Assembly: GCA_964403525.1 (NCBI GenBank) | Contig: CAYOGE010000003.1 | Coordinates: forward strand, 1-64,000 | DNA length: 64,000 nt | DNA from: JAJTGZ01 sp964403525 | GTDB taxonomy: Bacteria > Planctomycetota > Phycisphaerae > Phycisphaerales > UBA1924 | Direction of reading: 5' to 3' | Shown here: positions 16,137 to 25,362 of the stretch, piece by piece | Position numbering within the stretch: position 1 is the first letter of the stretch | How the letters are laid out: each line of letters begins with the position of its first letter | Program-made: the position numbers and the translations under genes | The notes under the pieces: generated by a model | Told to the model about the DNA's origin: nothing | Database searches by the model: none | What the model saw: only the letters and a program-made list of their open reading frames with translations

Positions 16137-18863
16137 ATGCCGAGTGTGTTGAACAAGCGATGGCTGGTCACGCGGGCGACGCTGGCGACGGCGAGCTTGG
16201 TGGCCTGTGCCGGTGCGCAGGCGCAGGTCAGCCCTGTTCACTTGCAGTGGTTCGAGACGAGTTGGAGCAACATCGAGACGCGGATCCCTGACCTGTTCAT
16301 GTCGGGGTACGGTGCCCTTTGGCTGCCGCCGCCGAGCAAGGCGTCAGACGGTTCTCCGGGCTACGACCCGTGGGATCGGTTTGACCTCGGCACGCCTGAG
16401 AGCCAGACTGCTTACGGCACCGAGGCGCGGTTCCGGCAGATGATCACCGAGTTGCACTTTGCCGACCAGCAGGTGCTGATCGATTGGATCATGAACCACA
16501 ACGGCGCGAGGACGAGCAACAGCTCGTTCATCGCTGACGGCGCCTGGCCCGGTTTCTATCTCCCGGGGGCGGCCAACAGCGCAAACTTCTGGGGTGACTT
16601 CCACAACGGGCAGTCCCAGAGTGAGAACCCCGGCGGGTCGAACTACAACCTTTTCGACGGGGACCTCGTCGGCCTGATCGACATCAACCAGGCGAGCAAC
16701 TACAGCTACATCCGGCATCCGACCGCCCCCAATCCGCAGAACATCCCCCCGGGGCTCGTGCGCAACAAGATCAACGCGGCGAACGCACGCCTCTATCCCG
16801 ATCGTGACCTCACGCCAACGACGTTTGTAAACACCGGGCGCGGTGGGAACCTTTCCTTCACGATCTACCCGTTCAACACCGCCGACCCGATGCAGGGAGA
16901 CCCGATCGCGGAGAACGCCACCGGGCTGCTGCTGCGGGCAACGCAGTGGTACCTCGACGAATTCAAGGTTGACGGCTTCAGGCTCGACGCCGCGAAGCAC
17001 ATCCCGCAATGGTTCTGGGATCAGTACTGGGACGCGTACGTGTTCAACCGGCGCACGACACCCGGCGGCGACCGCGTGACGCCGTTCTCGTACGTCGAAG
17101 CGGTCGACAGCAACGCGTTCATACAGACCTACATCCGCAAGTACGACGGGATCGGCAACCGCGATGCGCTGGACATCAGCGAAGCCGGAGCCCTGCGCGA
17201 CGTGCGTTCGGCGCTCGGGTTTGGCTCGTGGCAGAACCCGATCAACGCCTCGGTCGACCGTCAGGACGACGGGTTTAACAACGGCAGCCAGGGCGTGCAC
17301 CACGTCTACAGCCACGACAACGGTTCGGCGGGAAACGGCGGTTCGCCCCCCCCACTGCCCGCGAGCAGCCTGTACGCGCTGCCGGAGCAGGTGTACAACA
17401 TCTTCAGGTCCGGCGTATCGATCGTCTACTACAACGGGCGCGAGATGCACGACCGCTTCCAGAACCGGGGGTTCTGGCCGCGGGAGGGAAACCCGACAGC
17501 GATCGGCAACTTCGACGCGAACCTCACGCGGCTGGTGCAACTGCACAGCGGCTACGCCCGTGGCGATATGTTCGTGCTCAACGGCACGGGGTCAGACGCT
17601 TCAATACAGGGGCTGAGCGACGTGCTGATCTTCGAGCGTGGCACGACGACCGCGGCGAACGTTCTCGTCGGCGTCAACGACCGCTACGACAACGGCTACG
17701 ACCAGCGAGACGTGACCACGCACTTTCAGCAGGGCACAATCCTGCAGGAACTCTCCGGGACGGCAACCGACGCGCTGGTTGATCCAAACAACGACATCTT
17801 CGACACGGTCACCGTCGGGGCGAACGGGCGAGTGACGATCCGCGTGCCGCGGAACGCCAACGCCAACGGCACCCAGCACCACCGCGGCTACGTCGTATAC
17901 GGGCCGGCCGCTCCGGCGGGCGCCTTGACGGTGTCTCCCGTCGCGGCCGTGCTCCCAGCCGATAGCGCCTCGCTTCCGACCTACAAGCGACGGCTCACCG
18001 CGGCGGACATCGTTACGGCCGGAACGTTCGAGCTGCGACTGGACACCACCAAGGCGATCCCCGGCGATACGAACTTTGATGACTTTGCGGTCTTCCGCTT
18101 CAACCAGGGGTACACCGATCTCAACGGCAACGGCGCGGTTGATCAGTTGCCGCCGGGAGCGACGGTCGACGTCGGTTACGAGCGGTTCCTGACACAGTCT
18201 TCGCCGATCAGCGGGCCGGGAGGCACGGGGACGATCGGTCTGTACCGCCAGACGATCGACGCGTCGCAGTTGCCCGAGGGGTTCAATTACATCAGCGTCA
18301 TCGCCTATCGGCGGCGTACGGACGGCGGCCTGCCGATCTTCAAGGAATTCCGCAAGGTCATCTACGTTGACCGGCTTGCGCCGCAGGTGACACTGCTGGA
18401 CAATCCGGCCGCAGCCAACGGCAACTTTGAGTTCCGCGTAAGAGCCCTCGACCGAACGGTAGAGACGGTGTACATCCTGCCGAACGTGGCCGTCGGGGTT
18501 GACCCGCTGCCGCTGTGCAATTCGACGAACCAGGCGTACCAGTACGACCGGCTTGAGTGGCGGCGGAACGTTGGAGCGCTGCCGTCTGGGAACAACTCGC
18601 TCACCGTGGTCGCGTTCGAGAAGAGCGGGCGTTCGGGCGTCTACCGCTTCGAGAACATCTCGATCACCGTTGGCTCTGGCGATGTAAACCGCGACGGCAT
18701 CCTCACGATCGACGACCTGCACGCATCCTGGGCCCTTGGTTCTACCTATCAGGCCGAGGCCGACATGAACCGCAACGGGTTCATGGACGCCAACGATCGT
18801 CGCATTCTCGAGGCAAACCTGCGTGTCGGAGAGGCCGCGTCGATGGCCGGCACGCAGCGGTAG
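16137..18863 (+). CDS. Secreted GH13 alpha-amylase family protein with dockerin-like C-terminus
   Basis: Extracellular glycoside hydrolase acting on alpha-glucans. From ATG 16137 it is 908 aa, with a signal peptide ending near AGAQA. The four GH13 regions are visible: DWIMNHNG (region I), GFRLDAAKH with the nucleophile Asp (II), SYVEAVD with the acid/base Glu (III) and YSHDN (IV). The middle part after residue about 580 shows no recognised domain. The last about 55 residues hold two Asp-rich loops, GDVNRDGILTIDDL and ADMNRNGFMDANDRR, in the dockerin type I calcium-binding pattern. The start has GAAAGG upstream and three stacked candidates (GTG 16131, ATG 16134, ATG 16137). The 152-bp upstream gap contains TTTACATTCTGTATGG, which may hold a promoter. 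Confidence 0.88.
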   Translation: MPSVLNKRWLVTRATLATASLVACAGAQAQVSPVHLQWFETSWSNIETRIPDLFMSGYGALWLPPPSKASDGSPGYDPWDRFDLGTPESQTAYGTEARFRQMITELHFADQQVLIDWIMNHNGARTSNSSFIADGAWPGFYLPGAANSANFWGDFHNGQSQSENPGGSNYNLFDGDLVGLIDINQASNYSYIRHPTAPNPQNIPPGLVRNKINAANARLYPDRDLTPTTFVNTGRGGNLSFTIYPFNTADPMQGDPIAENATGLLLRATQWYLDEFKVDGFRLDAAKHIPQWFWDQYWDAYVFNRRTTPGGDRVTPFSYVEAVDSNAFIQTYIRKYDGIGNRDALDISEAGALRDVRSALGFGSWQNPINASVDRQDDGFNNGSQGVHHVYSHDNGSAGNGGSPPPLPASSLYALPEQVYNIFRSGVSIVYYNGREMHDRFQNRGFWPREGNPTAIGNFDANLTRLVQLHSGYARGDMFVLNGTGSDASIQGLSDVLIFERGTTTAANVLVGVNDRYDNGYDQRDVTTHFQQGTILQELSGTATDALVDPNNDIFDTVTVGANGRVTIRVPRNANANGTQHHRGYVVYGPAAPAGALTVSPVAAVLPADSASLPTYKRRLTAADIVTAGTFELRLDTTKAIPGDTNFDDFAVFRFNQGYTDLNGNGAVDQLPPGATVDVGYERFLTQSSPISGPGGTGTIGLYRQTIDASQLPEGFNYISVIAYRRRTDGGLPIFKEFRKVIYVDRLAPQVTLLDNPAAANGNFEFRVRALDRTVETVYILPNVAVGVDPLPLCNSTNQAYQYDRLEWRRNVGALPSGNNSLTVVAFEKSGRSGVYRFENISITVGSGDVNRDGILTIDDLHASWALGSTYQAEADMNRNGFMDANDRRILEANLRVGEAASMAGTQR

Positions 18864-18893
18864 ACGGCACGCGGCAAGCGTGGGCCGGCCGCT

Positions 18894-18899
18894 TACAAT
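18894..18899 (+). promoter_or_regulatory. Candidate -10 hexamer of the TlpA-like gene
   Basis: TACAAT ends 7 nt before ATG 18907; no Shine-Dalgarno sequence. Confidence 0.5.
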
Positions 18900-18906
18900 C
18901 GGTTCT

Positions 18907-20358
18907 ATGCTGAGTGCAGCCTGTCGGAACCGCACGATGACGTCGCTTCTCGCAGCCTTTGTGTGCAGCGTTGTTCTCTCGCGGGTCTTGGCCGCTGCGC
19001 CGCCGACTGATGAGCAGGTTGCCGGGTTGATCGGTAAGATCAAGGCGGTCGAGCCACCAGGCCCGGCGGATGCGAGGAACCGAGCCGCGTACGCCGCGTA
19101 CCAGGCAGCCCGCGCAGCGGCCTTGCACGACGGCCTTGCCGAGGTATCGCTCGCAGAGGCAACCCTCGCTCAGATCGAGCGGGTTGCAGAGACAGGTGCG
19201 CTGGCTGCAAACGCCGAAGCCGCAGCCGTGCTCGCGCCCCGGCTGGCGGAGCTGGCGAAGGAACCGGGCATCGCCGGGGCCCGAGCAGCCGAGCTGCGTA
19301 TCGCCTTCTTCACGCCGTACGTTGCGCCCGCGGCGGGGGCGACCGCCGAGGCTCGCTCCAAATCCGTAAGCGATTGGTTCAGCGCCGTACGCCCGGTGCT
19401 CAAGGCGGGCATAACCCACGGGGGGGCCTTAGAGCTGGTTAAGGCCGGCAAGGGGGCTTACTTCTTCGGCTTGATTGGCAGCCTGCCCCCCTCTGCGATC
19501 AAAGAAGACCATCTCGTAGAAGCGGTCGAGCCTTTGCTTGTCCCCGAGATGTCTCTTGAAACCGCCGGGAACCTCGGAAATCTTGTTTCGCGATTGTGCG
19601 ACCCGGAGCTTGGGCTTGAAAAGAAGCGCCGTGATCACCTGCTCGACCTGGTCGCTGCGGCCGCGGACGGTGGGCTTTCCAGGCAGATCGGACCCGAGCA
19701 GCAGCGGCTCGCGGAGGCGGTGCGGGCAACTTCGATGCGTGCGAAGAGCGCGTTCGCACGTGGCGAGCTGATGGGTGGTCCGATGCCGCCGATCCCATTT
19801 AGCTGGTGCAGCAACCCAAGCCTCAAGAGCCTGAGTGACCTGAAGGGGAACGTGATCGTCCTCGACTTCTGGGCGACGCGATACGACGGGAGCATCACGC
19901 GGTTCCCGTTCCAGCGAGAGCTGATGGCCCGCTATCGAGAGGCGGGCTCGCCCGTGAGCGTCGTGGGGGTGACCAGCCTTCAGGGCCTGCACATCAAGCG
20001 ATCGCTGGACCCGGGTGCAAAGCCCGTGCGCATCGACTGCAGGAACGAACCCGAGAAGGAGTACGGCCTGATGGCAGAGTTCATGCAGGAGATGGAAGTG
20101 ACCTGGACGATCGCCTTCACGCCGGACGGTTGCTACAACCCCAACTACGGCGTCATCGGCATCCCCCATACGACCGTAATCGATCCGGCCGGTCGGGTCA
20201 GACTCAACGAACTCCGACCCTCTACGGCAGCAGAATACAAGGTCTTGGCGGATCAGATCGACGCGCTGCTGCGCGAGGCGGGCCTCAAGGTTCCCGATCA
20301 GCCGATGCCCGGGCCACCGGCACCCGCCGCGCCCGCATTGCAACCGCAGGCGAAATAG
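18907..20358 (+). CDS. Secreted TlpA/thioredoxin-like protein lacking the CxxC motif
   Basis: Exported protein of 483 aa with a signal peptide (TSLLAAFVCSVVLSRVLAA; an internal ATG at 18937 is an alternative start). The N-terminal about 290 residues are Ala-rich, helical and unrecognised. The C-terminal about 180 residues have the TlpA/AhpC-TSA thioredoxin fold: LKSLSDLKGNVIVLDFWAT, then a central VVGVTSLQG strand and GIPHTTVIDPAGRVR, which supplies the cis-Pro region. Where redox-active members have WCGPC, this protein has RYDGS, so both active-site cysteines are missing and a disulfide role is unlikely. A scaffold or binding role is possible. The promoter-like TACAAT supports ATG 18907. Confidence 0.75.
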   Translation: MLSAACRNRTMTSLLAAFVCSVVLSRVLAAAPPTDEQVAGLIGKIKAVEPPGPADARNRAAYAAYQAARAAALHDGLAEVSLAEATLAQIERVAETGALAANAEAAAVLAPRLAELAKEPGIAGARAAELRIAFFTPYVAPAAGATAEARSKSVSDWFSAVRPVLKAGITHGGALELVKAGKGAYFFGLIGSLPPSAIKEDHLVEAVEPLLVPEMSLETAGNLGNLVSRLCDPELGLEKKRRDHLLDLVAAAADGGLSRQIGPEQQRLAEAVRATSMRAKSAFARGELMGGPMPPIPFSWCSNPSLKSLSDLKGNVIVLDFWATRYDGSITRFPFQRELMARYREAGSPVSVVGVTSLQGLHIKRSLDPGAKPVRIDCRNEPEKEYGLMAEFMQEMEVTWTIAFTPDGCYNPNYGVIGIPHTTVIDPAGRVRLNELRPSTAAEYKVLADQIDALLREAGLKVPDQPMPGPPAPAAPALQPQAK

Positions 20359-20394
20359 GAGCCCAGGATCAAGGTCCTGCCAGCGTCACTACGC

Positions 20395-20700
20395 TTGCTG
20401 GTGATCACCTCCGTTGCGACAGGATTCAAGCAGCAGACAAGCCCGGGTGGCCAGGCCGATGTCGCCCAGAGCTGGGGATGGTCGCTGCTGTGGCTCTTTG
20501 TGCTGTTCATGGCGGGTGCGATGCTGCTGGTGGTTGCTCGATGGGTGTTTCTTGGTGGCCGTGCCGGCCAGCCCTTAGGTCGAAGCGCAAACAAGAGGCC
20601 CCGCCCAACGCCGACGGCGAGCGCGTGGGTTGAAGCGGGTCGCCGGATGCAGGCACCGCTGCCCCCCGAGGGCGCAGATGACTTGAAGGAGGAGCCTTGA
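20395..20700 (+). CDS. Small single-pass membrane protein, unknown
   Basis: About 101 aa. One strong membrane helix (WSLLWLFVLFMAGAMLLVVA) is followed by a basic then acidic cytoplasmic tail. No family recognised. The start is uncertain: TTG 20395 or GTG 20401, with an in-frame open stretch back to an ATC at 20368. It ends with a Shine-Dalgarno-like AAGGAGG over its last codons, and its TGA overlaps the TTG start of the next gene, so it is co-translated with the SDR. Confidence 0.6.
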   Translation: MLVITSVATGFKQQTSPGGQADVAQSWGWSLLWLFVLFMAGAMLLVVARWVFLGGRAGQPLGRSANKRPRPTPTASAWVEAGRRMQAPLPPEGADDLKEEP

Positions 20701-21497
20701 CGCCCTCGGCGGCAGTTGATCGCGGGCACCCGGCCGCGGCCGGACGGCCACGGGCGTTTGTGCTCGGTGGCGCTCGGCGCGTCGGACGTGCGATTGCGGT
20801 CGAGCTTGCCCGCACCGGTTGCGACGTCGACTTCACGTTCCACCGCAGCGAGGGTGACGCAGCCGAGACAGTAGAAGAGATTCGAAAGCTGGGGTCTGAA
20901 GGTCGCGCGTGGAGGCTCCCGCTGACTGAGCCGCGTGAAGCGGGTGCCGCAGCGCAGCGAATCTCCGGCAGCAGCCCCGTCTGGGACGTGGTGGTGCTGA
21001 GCGCGTCGTCGTACGAGCCCACCCCCTTTGATCAACTGACTCCGGACCAACTCACACGGGCCTACTCCGTAAACGCGGCGTCCCATGCTTTGGTTGTCAA
21101 GTGCTTTATCGAGGGGCTGCGAAGGAGCCGGCGTCCAGGCGGCGGCGCAATCGTCACGATGTGCGACATTCACGCGATGGGCGAGACCGGGCTGCCACGG
21201 AGCGGGCTGCTGGCGTACGCGATGTCCAAGGCCGCGCTGCTTGAGATGACGCTCGTGCTGGCGAAGGAGCTCGCCCCGGCAGTCCGCGTCAACGCGGTTG
21301 CGCCGGGGGTGGTCGCTTGGCCGGATTCAGGCCCGGACGCCGACCCCGCGATGCAGGCGCGGTACCTCTCGCGGGTGCCGCTGGGGCGCGCGGGCACGCC
21401 AGAGGAGGCAGCCGAAGCGGTGCGATGGCTGGCGATGGACGCGACGTACTGCACCGGTCAGGTCATCCGCCTCGACGGCGGACGGTCGCTTGGATAG
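20697..21497 (+). CDS. SDR family oxidoreductase (FabG/pteridine-reductase-like)
   Basis: NAD(P)-dependent short-chain dehydrogenase of 266 aa. The cofactor loop is LGGARRVGRAIA in place of the classic TGxxxGxG; the Arg-Arg version occurs in pteridine reductase/FolM-like members and favours NADPH. The catalytic YAMSK Tyr-Lys pair, the upstream CDIHAM strand (Ser position not standard) and the VNAVAPG and TGQVIRLDGG segments are in family order. Translation starts at TTG 20697, which overlaps the previous stop and has a strong AAGGAGG 5-10 nt upstream. Substrate unknown; dihydropteridine or 3-oxoacyl reduction are both possible. Confidence 0.82.
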   Translation: MTPSAAVDRGHPAAAGRPRAFVLGGARRVGRAIAVELARTGCDVDFTFHRSEGDAAETVEEIRKLGSEGRAWRLPLTEPREAGAAAQRISGSSPVWDVVVLSASSYEPTPFDQLTPDQLTRAYSVNAASHALVVKCFIEGLRRSRRPGGGAIVTMCDIHAMGETGLPRSGLLAYAMSKAALLEMTLVLAKELAPAVRVNAVAPGVVAWPDSGPDADPAMQARYLSRVPLGRAGTPEEAAEAVRWLAMDATYCTGQVIRLDGGRSLG

Positions 21498-21500
21498 CGG

Positions 21501-22862
21501 CTACTTCGACGCAACGATCACGCCGCGGCACTCGCCGAAACCGATCCTGCGGAGGCCCGGCTTGTCGCACCAGCCGCGCATGATGACCTCGTCACCATCT
21601 TCAAGAAAGGTGCGTGTCTCGCCCGTGGGGAGGGTGATCGGCTTCCGGGGCAGCTGCTTGCCATCGGGCCCGTTGCCGACCCATGAGAGCTCGAGCATGC
21701 AGCCGCGGCTCTCCGGATCTGGCCCGCTGATCGTGCCACTGGCGATCAGGTCGCCCGGCATCATGTTGCAGCCGTTGCTGGTGTGATGAGCGATCATCTG
21801 CGGGAAGGTCCAGAACATCGAGCTGAGGTTGCCGCGGCTGAGGCGGAACGGCGCGGTACCCGAGCTCCTCATCTTCGCACTGGTCATCAGGACTTCGAGC
21901 TTGATGTCGAGCCCCCAGTTACGGTCCTTGGCGTTGAGGTAGGGCAAGGGTTCAGGGTCGCCCGCGGAGCGCTCGGGGCCGGCGATGCGGAAAGGCTCGA
22001 GCACATCTCGCGTCACGATCCATGGGCTGACACTGGTTGCGAAGTTCTTGGCGAGGAAGGGGCCCAGCGGCTGGTACTCCCAAGCCTGCATGTCGCGCGC
22101 CGACCAGTCGTTGACCAGCACAAAGCCGAACATCAGCTCGTGGGCGCGGTCGATGCTCACGGGGTCACCAAGGTGGTTCCCGCCGCCGATCACACACCCG
22201 AGTTCGAGCTCATAGTCGAGGCGCTTGCAGGGGCCGAAGTCGGGTTGCGTCTTCCCCTCGGCCGGCGCGCCGAGCTGGCCCTTGGGACGGCGGATCTCCG
22301 TGCCGCTGACGACGATGCTCGTCGCCCGTCCGTGGTAGCCGATCGGGACGTGCTTGTAGTTCGGCAGCAGCGGGTTGTCGGGCCGGAACATGCTGCCGAC
22401 GTTCGTTGCATGATGGATCGACGCGTAGAAGTCTGTGTAGCTGCCAAAGGCGCACGGCTCCACGATCTGCACGTCGCTCATCGCCGGGCAGGCCTTTTCA
22501 CGAAGACGCCGCGCCTGCTGCCCCCCCACCGGTCCGTCGAGCAGCCACTGCTGGAGCGCGCGCCGCACCGGCGCCCACGACTCTGGACGCTCAAGCATGA
22601 TCTGCGGAGCCGCGTGGTGAACGGCGTGGTGAACAACGTCGAACAGCTCCGCGTTCGCCTGGGCAACCGCGTCGAACGTGCCCGAATGGACCAGCATGTC
22701 GAGGTCGACCACGCGGTCGCCGATCGCCACGCCAACTTTCAGCTCGTCATCTTTGTTGATGAACATGCCCAGCGGCAGGTTCTGGACCGGGAAATCGGTC
22801 GACGGTTCGTTGGCGGTTCCTACCCAGGAGCGGAGCGCAGGATCGAGCGTGGGGTCGTTCAT
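21501..22862 (-). CDS. fahA: Fumarylacetoacetase
   Basis: Last enzyme of tyrosine/homogentisate breakdown, splitting fumarylacetoacetate into fumarate and acetoacetate. At 453 aa it is the full two-domain enzyme, not the short FAH-like hydrolase. Signature stretches are FYASIHHATNVGSMFRPDNPLLPNYKHVPIGYHGR (metal and substrate residues), ELGCVIG, GFVLVNDWSARDMQAWEYQPLGPFLAKNF, and DLIASGTISGP. Homogentisate dioxygenase is not in the window. A TATCCT lies 5 nt before ATG 22862. The minus-strand neighbour upstream (22977-23924) may belong to the same pathway context, with a 115-bp gap. Confidence 0.95.
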   Translation of the reverse strand: MNDPTLDPALRSWVGTANEPSTDFPVQNLPLGMFINKDDELKVGVAIGDRVVDLDMLVHSGTFDAVAQANAELFDVVHHAVHHAAPQIMLERPESWAPVRRALQQWLLDGPVGGQQARRLREKACPAMSDVQIVEPCAFGSYTDFYASIHHATNVGSMFRPDNPLLPNYKHVPIGYHGRATSIVVSGTEIRRPKGQLGAPAEGKTQPDFGPCKRLDYELELGCVIGGGNHLGDPVSIDRAHELMFGFVLVNDWSARDMQAWEYQPLGPFLAKNFATSVSPWIVTRDVLEPFRIAGPERSAGDPEPLPYLNAKDRNWGLDIKLEVLMTSAKMRSSGTAPFRLSRGNLSSMFWTFPQMIAHHTSNGCNMMPGDLIASGTISGPDPESRGCMLELSWVGNGPDGKQLPRKPITLPTGETRTFLEDGDEVIMRGWCDKPGLRRIGFGECRGVIVASK

Positions 22863-22867
22863 GGTGC

Positions 22868-22873
22868 AGGATA
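22868..22873 (-). promoter_or_regulatory. Candidate -10 hexamer of fahA
   Basis: TATCCT on the minus strand ends 5 nt before ATG 22862; no Shine-Dalgarno sequence. Confidence 0.5.
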
Positions 22874-22976
22874 GAGGCGGTCAAACCGCTGGGCCTCGAG
22901 AGCGCCGGCAACCTGAGACGCTGGCCGAAGCGCAGTGTCTATTGGGCGAGCTGAAACGCGGAGGCGCAGGGGGCTG

Positions 22977-23924
22977 TCAGGCGAGGTAGCCGAGCTTCTT
23001 CATGTCCGCGATCGGCTCGTCGTAGCTGCACGACCCGAAGCAGATCGCAAAGTCCTCACGTACCTCTTCTAATTGATGGGTCGTCAGGCGGAGGTCACGC
23101 CACCCGATCGAACCCTCCTCGAACTTGAACGCGTTCGCGGCCGTCTCGTTGAGGACCTTCAGGACGGTCTCGCGGTCGGCGTTTGCGGCCCGCACGAACG
23201 CCGCGGCAAAGAAGACGTTCAGGAAGCCGTGCATCACGTGCGAGGGACTGTCTGGCTTGTAGGTCAAACGCTGCAGCGAGCGGACCGGGTGGTGCAGGCC
23301 GGCCGTGCACTTGATCGGCACATCCGCGGCGTTGAACGTCTGCAGAAAGTCGGCGACGCGCTCGCTGCTTGGGAAGAGGTCGGGCGTGACCCCGCCGGTG
23401 CGGAGCTTCGCGCCGAACCCGGTGCCAGCGAGCGCCGTGGCGAACGAACGGAAGTCCGCATCGTGCGGGCACTCAAAGAACGGGAACAGGTCCTCCGGGA
23501 GCTTCTCCTGCGCAACATCGATGATCTCTGGCGTCTGGATCTTGACCTCGATCGTGTCGATCAACGCCGTGTGGGCGTGCTTGTGGGTGTGCCCGTCACC
23601 CGCCTGGTGCTCTTCGTTGAACCGCTCGATCTGTCTGAGGCCTTCGTCCAGCGGGCCGTCCAGCAGCACCGAAAGTCCCCAAGGGGCGGGCGCCGGTTGG
23701 TTGTCGGGCACGCAGCCGTTGAGCAGGTGGGGTGCCGCTGCCTCGCTCCACTCTCCAAGTCGCGAGAGCGGCACAATGAAGCGTGCAACGCCGGCGGCGT
23801 GCGAACTCTTCTTGAGCCGGGCAAACTCCGCAACGGCCTTGTCCATCGGCAGTTGTGACGGTGGGAACAGGCCGGCGTAGTCGACCAGCCCGTGCAGGAA
23901 CGTATGTAGTGCTGTCGCAGCCAT
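22977..23924 (-). CDS. Conserved protein of unknown function
   Basis: A 315-aa soluble protein with no signal peptide or membrane helix. Its N-terminus (FLHGLVDYAGLFPPSQLPMDKAVAEFARL) has the look of a conserved family motif, and later parts contain KLRTGGVTPDLFPS and KCTAGLHHPVR, which together suggest a barrel fold with a buried Lys and His near strand ends. I do not recognise the family. It is upstream of and co-oriented with fahA. ATG 23924 is chosen over TTG 23930 because a TACGCT hexamer ends 5 nt before the ATG. Confidence 0.75.
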   Translation of the reverse strand: MAATALHTFLHGLVDYAGLFPPSQLPMDKAVAEFARLKKSSHAAGVARFIVPLSRLGEWSEAAAPHLLNGCVPDNQPAPAPWGLSVLLDGPLDEGLRQIERFNEEHQAGDGHTHKHAHTALIDTIEVKIQTPEIIDVAQEKLPEDLFPFFECPHDADFRSFATALAGTGFGAKLRTGGVTPDLFPSSERVADFLQTFNAADVPIKCTAGLHHPVRSLQRLTYKPDSPSHVMHGFLNVFFAAAFVRAANADRETVLKVLNETAANAFKFEEGSIGWRDLRLTTHQLEEVREDFAICFGSCSYDEPIADMKKLGYLA

Positions 23925-23929
23925 GCACA

Positions 23930-23935
23930 AGCGTA
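23930..23935 (-). promoter_or_regulatory. Candidate -10 hexamer of the 315-aa unknown gene
   Basis: TACGCT on the minus strand ends 5 nt before ATG 23924; no Shine-Dalgarno sequence. Confidence 0.45.
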
Positions 23936-24037
23936 GTGCCGGCGTTCGCGGTGTCTACGGGTGGAAAACACGGCACCTGGCTGCTAAAAGCACCGCTCCG
24001 TGCGCCCGCCCGCTCGAGCCGGCTCGGCCGCCTGCGG

Positions 24038-25351
24038 CTATTTGGGCCCGTCCTGCGGCTCGTTCAGCGACCCGAGCCTTCGGAGGTCGGGCAGCAACCA
24101 TGCCAGCAGCGCGACGATGACGATGGTTCCTACACCACCGGAGACGACGCTCACGACGGGTCCGAACCAGGAGGCGACGAGCCCCGACTCGTACGCCCCC
24201 AGCTCGTTACTGCACTCGATGAAGAGAGAGTTCACCGCGCCCACGCGCCCACGCAGTTCATCGGGCGTGCGCACCTGCACCAGCACGTGCCTGATCACCA
24301 CCGAGACCTGATCGGCAGCGCCGGCAAGAAACAGCAGCGCAACGCTGAGCCAGAAGCTCGTCGAGAGTCCGTAGAGCACGGTGCAGAGCCCAAAGAACGC
24401 CACGCACCCCAGCAGCCAGAGACCGGCCCTCTTGAATGGCCGGCGGTGCGCCAACAGGACCGCCATCACCAGGGCTCCGACGTAGAGGGAGGCCCGCAGC
24501 ACGCCCTGGGCGGTCGCCTGCCACGACTCACTCACGTGCAGCACATCCGTCACGTAGACGGGGATCAGGGCGGTTGCCCCCCCCACCAGCACGGCGAAGA
24601 GATCAACCAGCAGCGCACCCAGGACGCTCTTTTCGCGCTTAAGGTGCCCGATCCCCGCCATCATCGATGCCGGCGTGAGCTTCGCGGAAGACCGCACCTG
24701 CCCACGCGGGCGCAGGCCGATCGCCGCCACGCCGAACACCACGCACAGCAGCGCCATGGCGGCATAGACCGGCCAGGCGCGCCCGGTCGCGTCGATCAGA
24801 CGGCCGGCCGCGATCGGCCCGGTCACAGCGGAGAACTGGAACAGCCCGGTCGTCCACTTTACGGCGTTCTCAAACTCTCCCTTCTCCACCAGCAGCGGCA
24901 TCAGCGCGTTGCGGCTCGGCCCGTTGAAGCTGCGCACGCAACCCGCCATGAACAGCAGAGCGAAGTACATCCACAGCGGGCCTCCAAACAGTGAGACCCC
25001 CGCCAGCGCAGCCGCCACGCCCGCGAATGCAAACTGCGTCACCGTAACGATCTTCTTCCGGTCGAAGGCATCGACCGCGTGCCCCGACACGAGAGCGAAC
25101 AGCACTACGGGCACCGCGCGGGCGAGGCCCGCGTACCCCAGCATGAGCGCATCGTGGGTCCGCTCGTAGATCTCATAGCCGATGGCCGTGGCCAGCATCT
25201 GCAAGCCCAGCGACGAAGCGACGAAGCCGACGGCGAACCGCCTGTAGTTTGCGCTCCTGATCGCTGCGTAGGCGTCGTGCCTGTCCGGCGGGGGGAGCTG
25301 GGTCGACGCTCCCTCGCTGGCGTTGACGTTGTTTTCGTCGTCGGCGGGCAC
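24038..25351 (-). CDS. MFS transporter (EntS/MFS_3-like)
   Basis: Twelve-helix major facilitator of about 437 aa, probably an exporter. The loop between helices 2 and 3 reads GHAVDAFDRKK, matching the GxxxDrxGRr/k motif A. The overall pattern (RRFAVGFVASSLGLQMLATAIGYEIYE at the start, RSFNGPSRNALMPLLV in the middle, VLVQVRTPDELRGRVGAVNSLFIECSNELG late) is that of the EntS/MFS_3 group. There is no ATG near the N-terminus; GTG 25351 is chosen because a TACGCT hexamer ends 5 nt before it. The open frame continues to 26608 opposite the SPFH gene and is not credible as coding. Confidence 0.85.
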   Translation of the reverse strand: MPADDENNVNASEGASTQLPPPDRHDAYAAIRSANYRRFAVGFVASSLGLQMLATAIGYEIYERTHDALMLGYAGLARAVPVVLFALVSGHAVDAFDRKKIVTVTQFAFAGVAAALAGVSLFGGPLWMYFALLFMAGCVRSFNGPSRNALMPLLVEKGEFENAVKWTTGLFQFSAVTGPIAAGRLIDATGRAWPVYAAMALLCVVFGVAAIGLRPRGQVRSSAKLTPASMMAGIGHLKREKSVLGALLVDLFAVLVGGATALIPVYVTDVLHVSESWQATAQGVLRASLYVGALVMAVLLAHRRPFKRAGLWLLGCVAFFGLCTVLYGLSTSFWLSVALLFLAGAADQVSVVIRHVLVQVRTPDELRGRVGAVNSLFIECSNELGAYESGLVASWFGPVVSVVSGGVGTIVIVALLAWLLPDLRRLGSLNEPQDGPK

Positions 25352-25356
25352 GGGCG

Positions 25357-25362
25357 AGCGTA
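25357..25362 (-). promoter_or_regulatory. Candidate -10 hexamer of the MFS gene
   Basis: TACGCT on the minus strand ends 5 nt before GTG 25351 and supports that non-ATG start. Confidence 0.45.
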
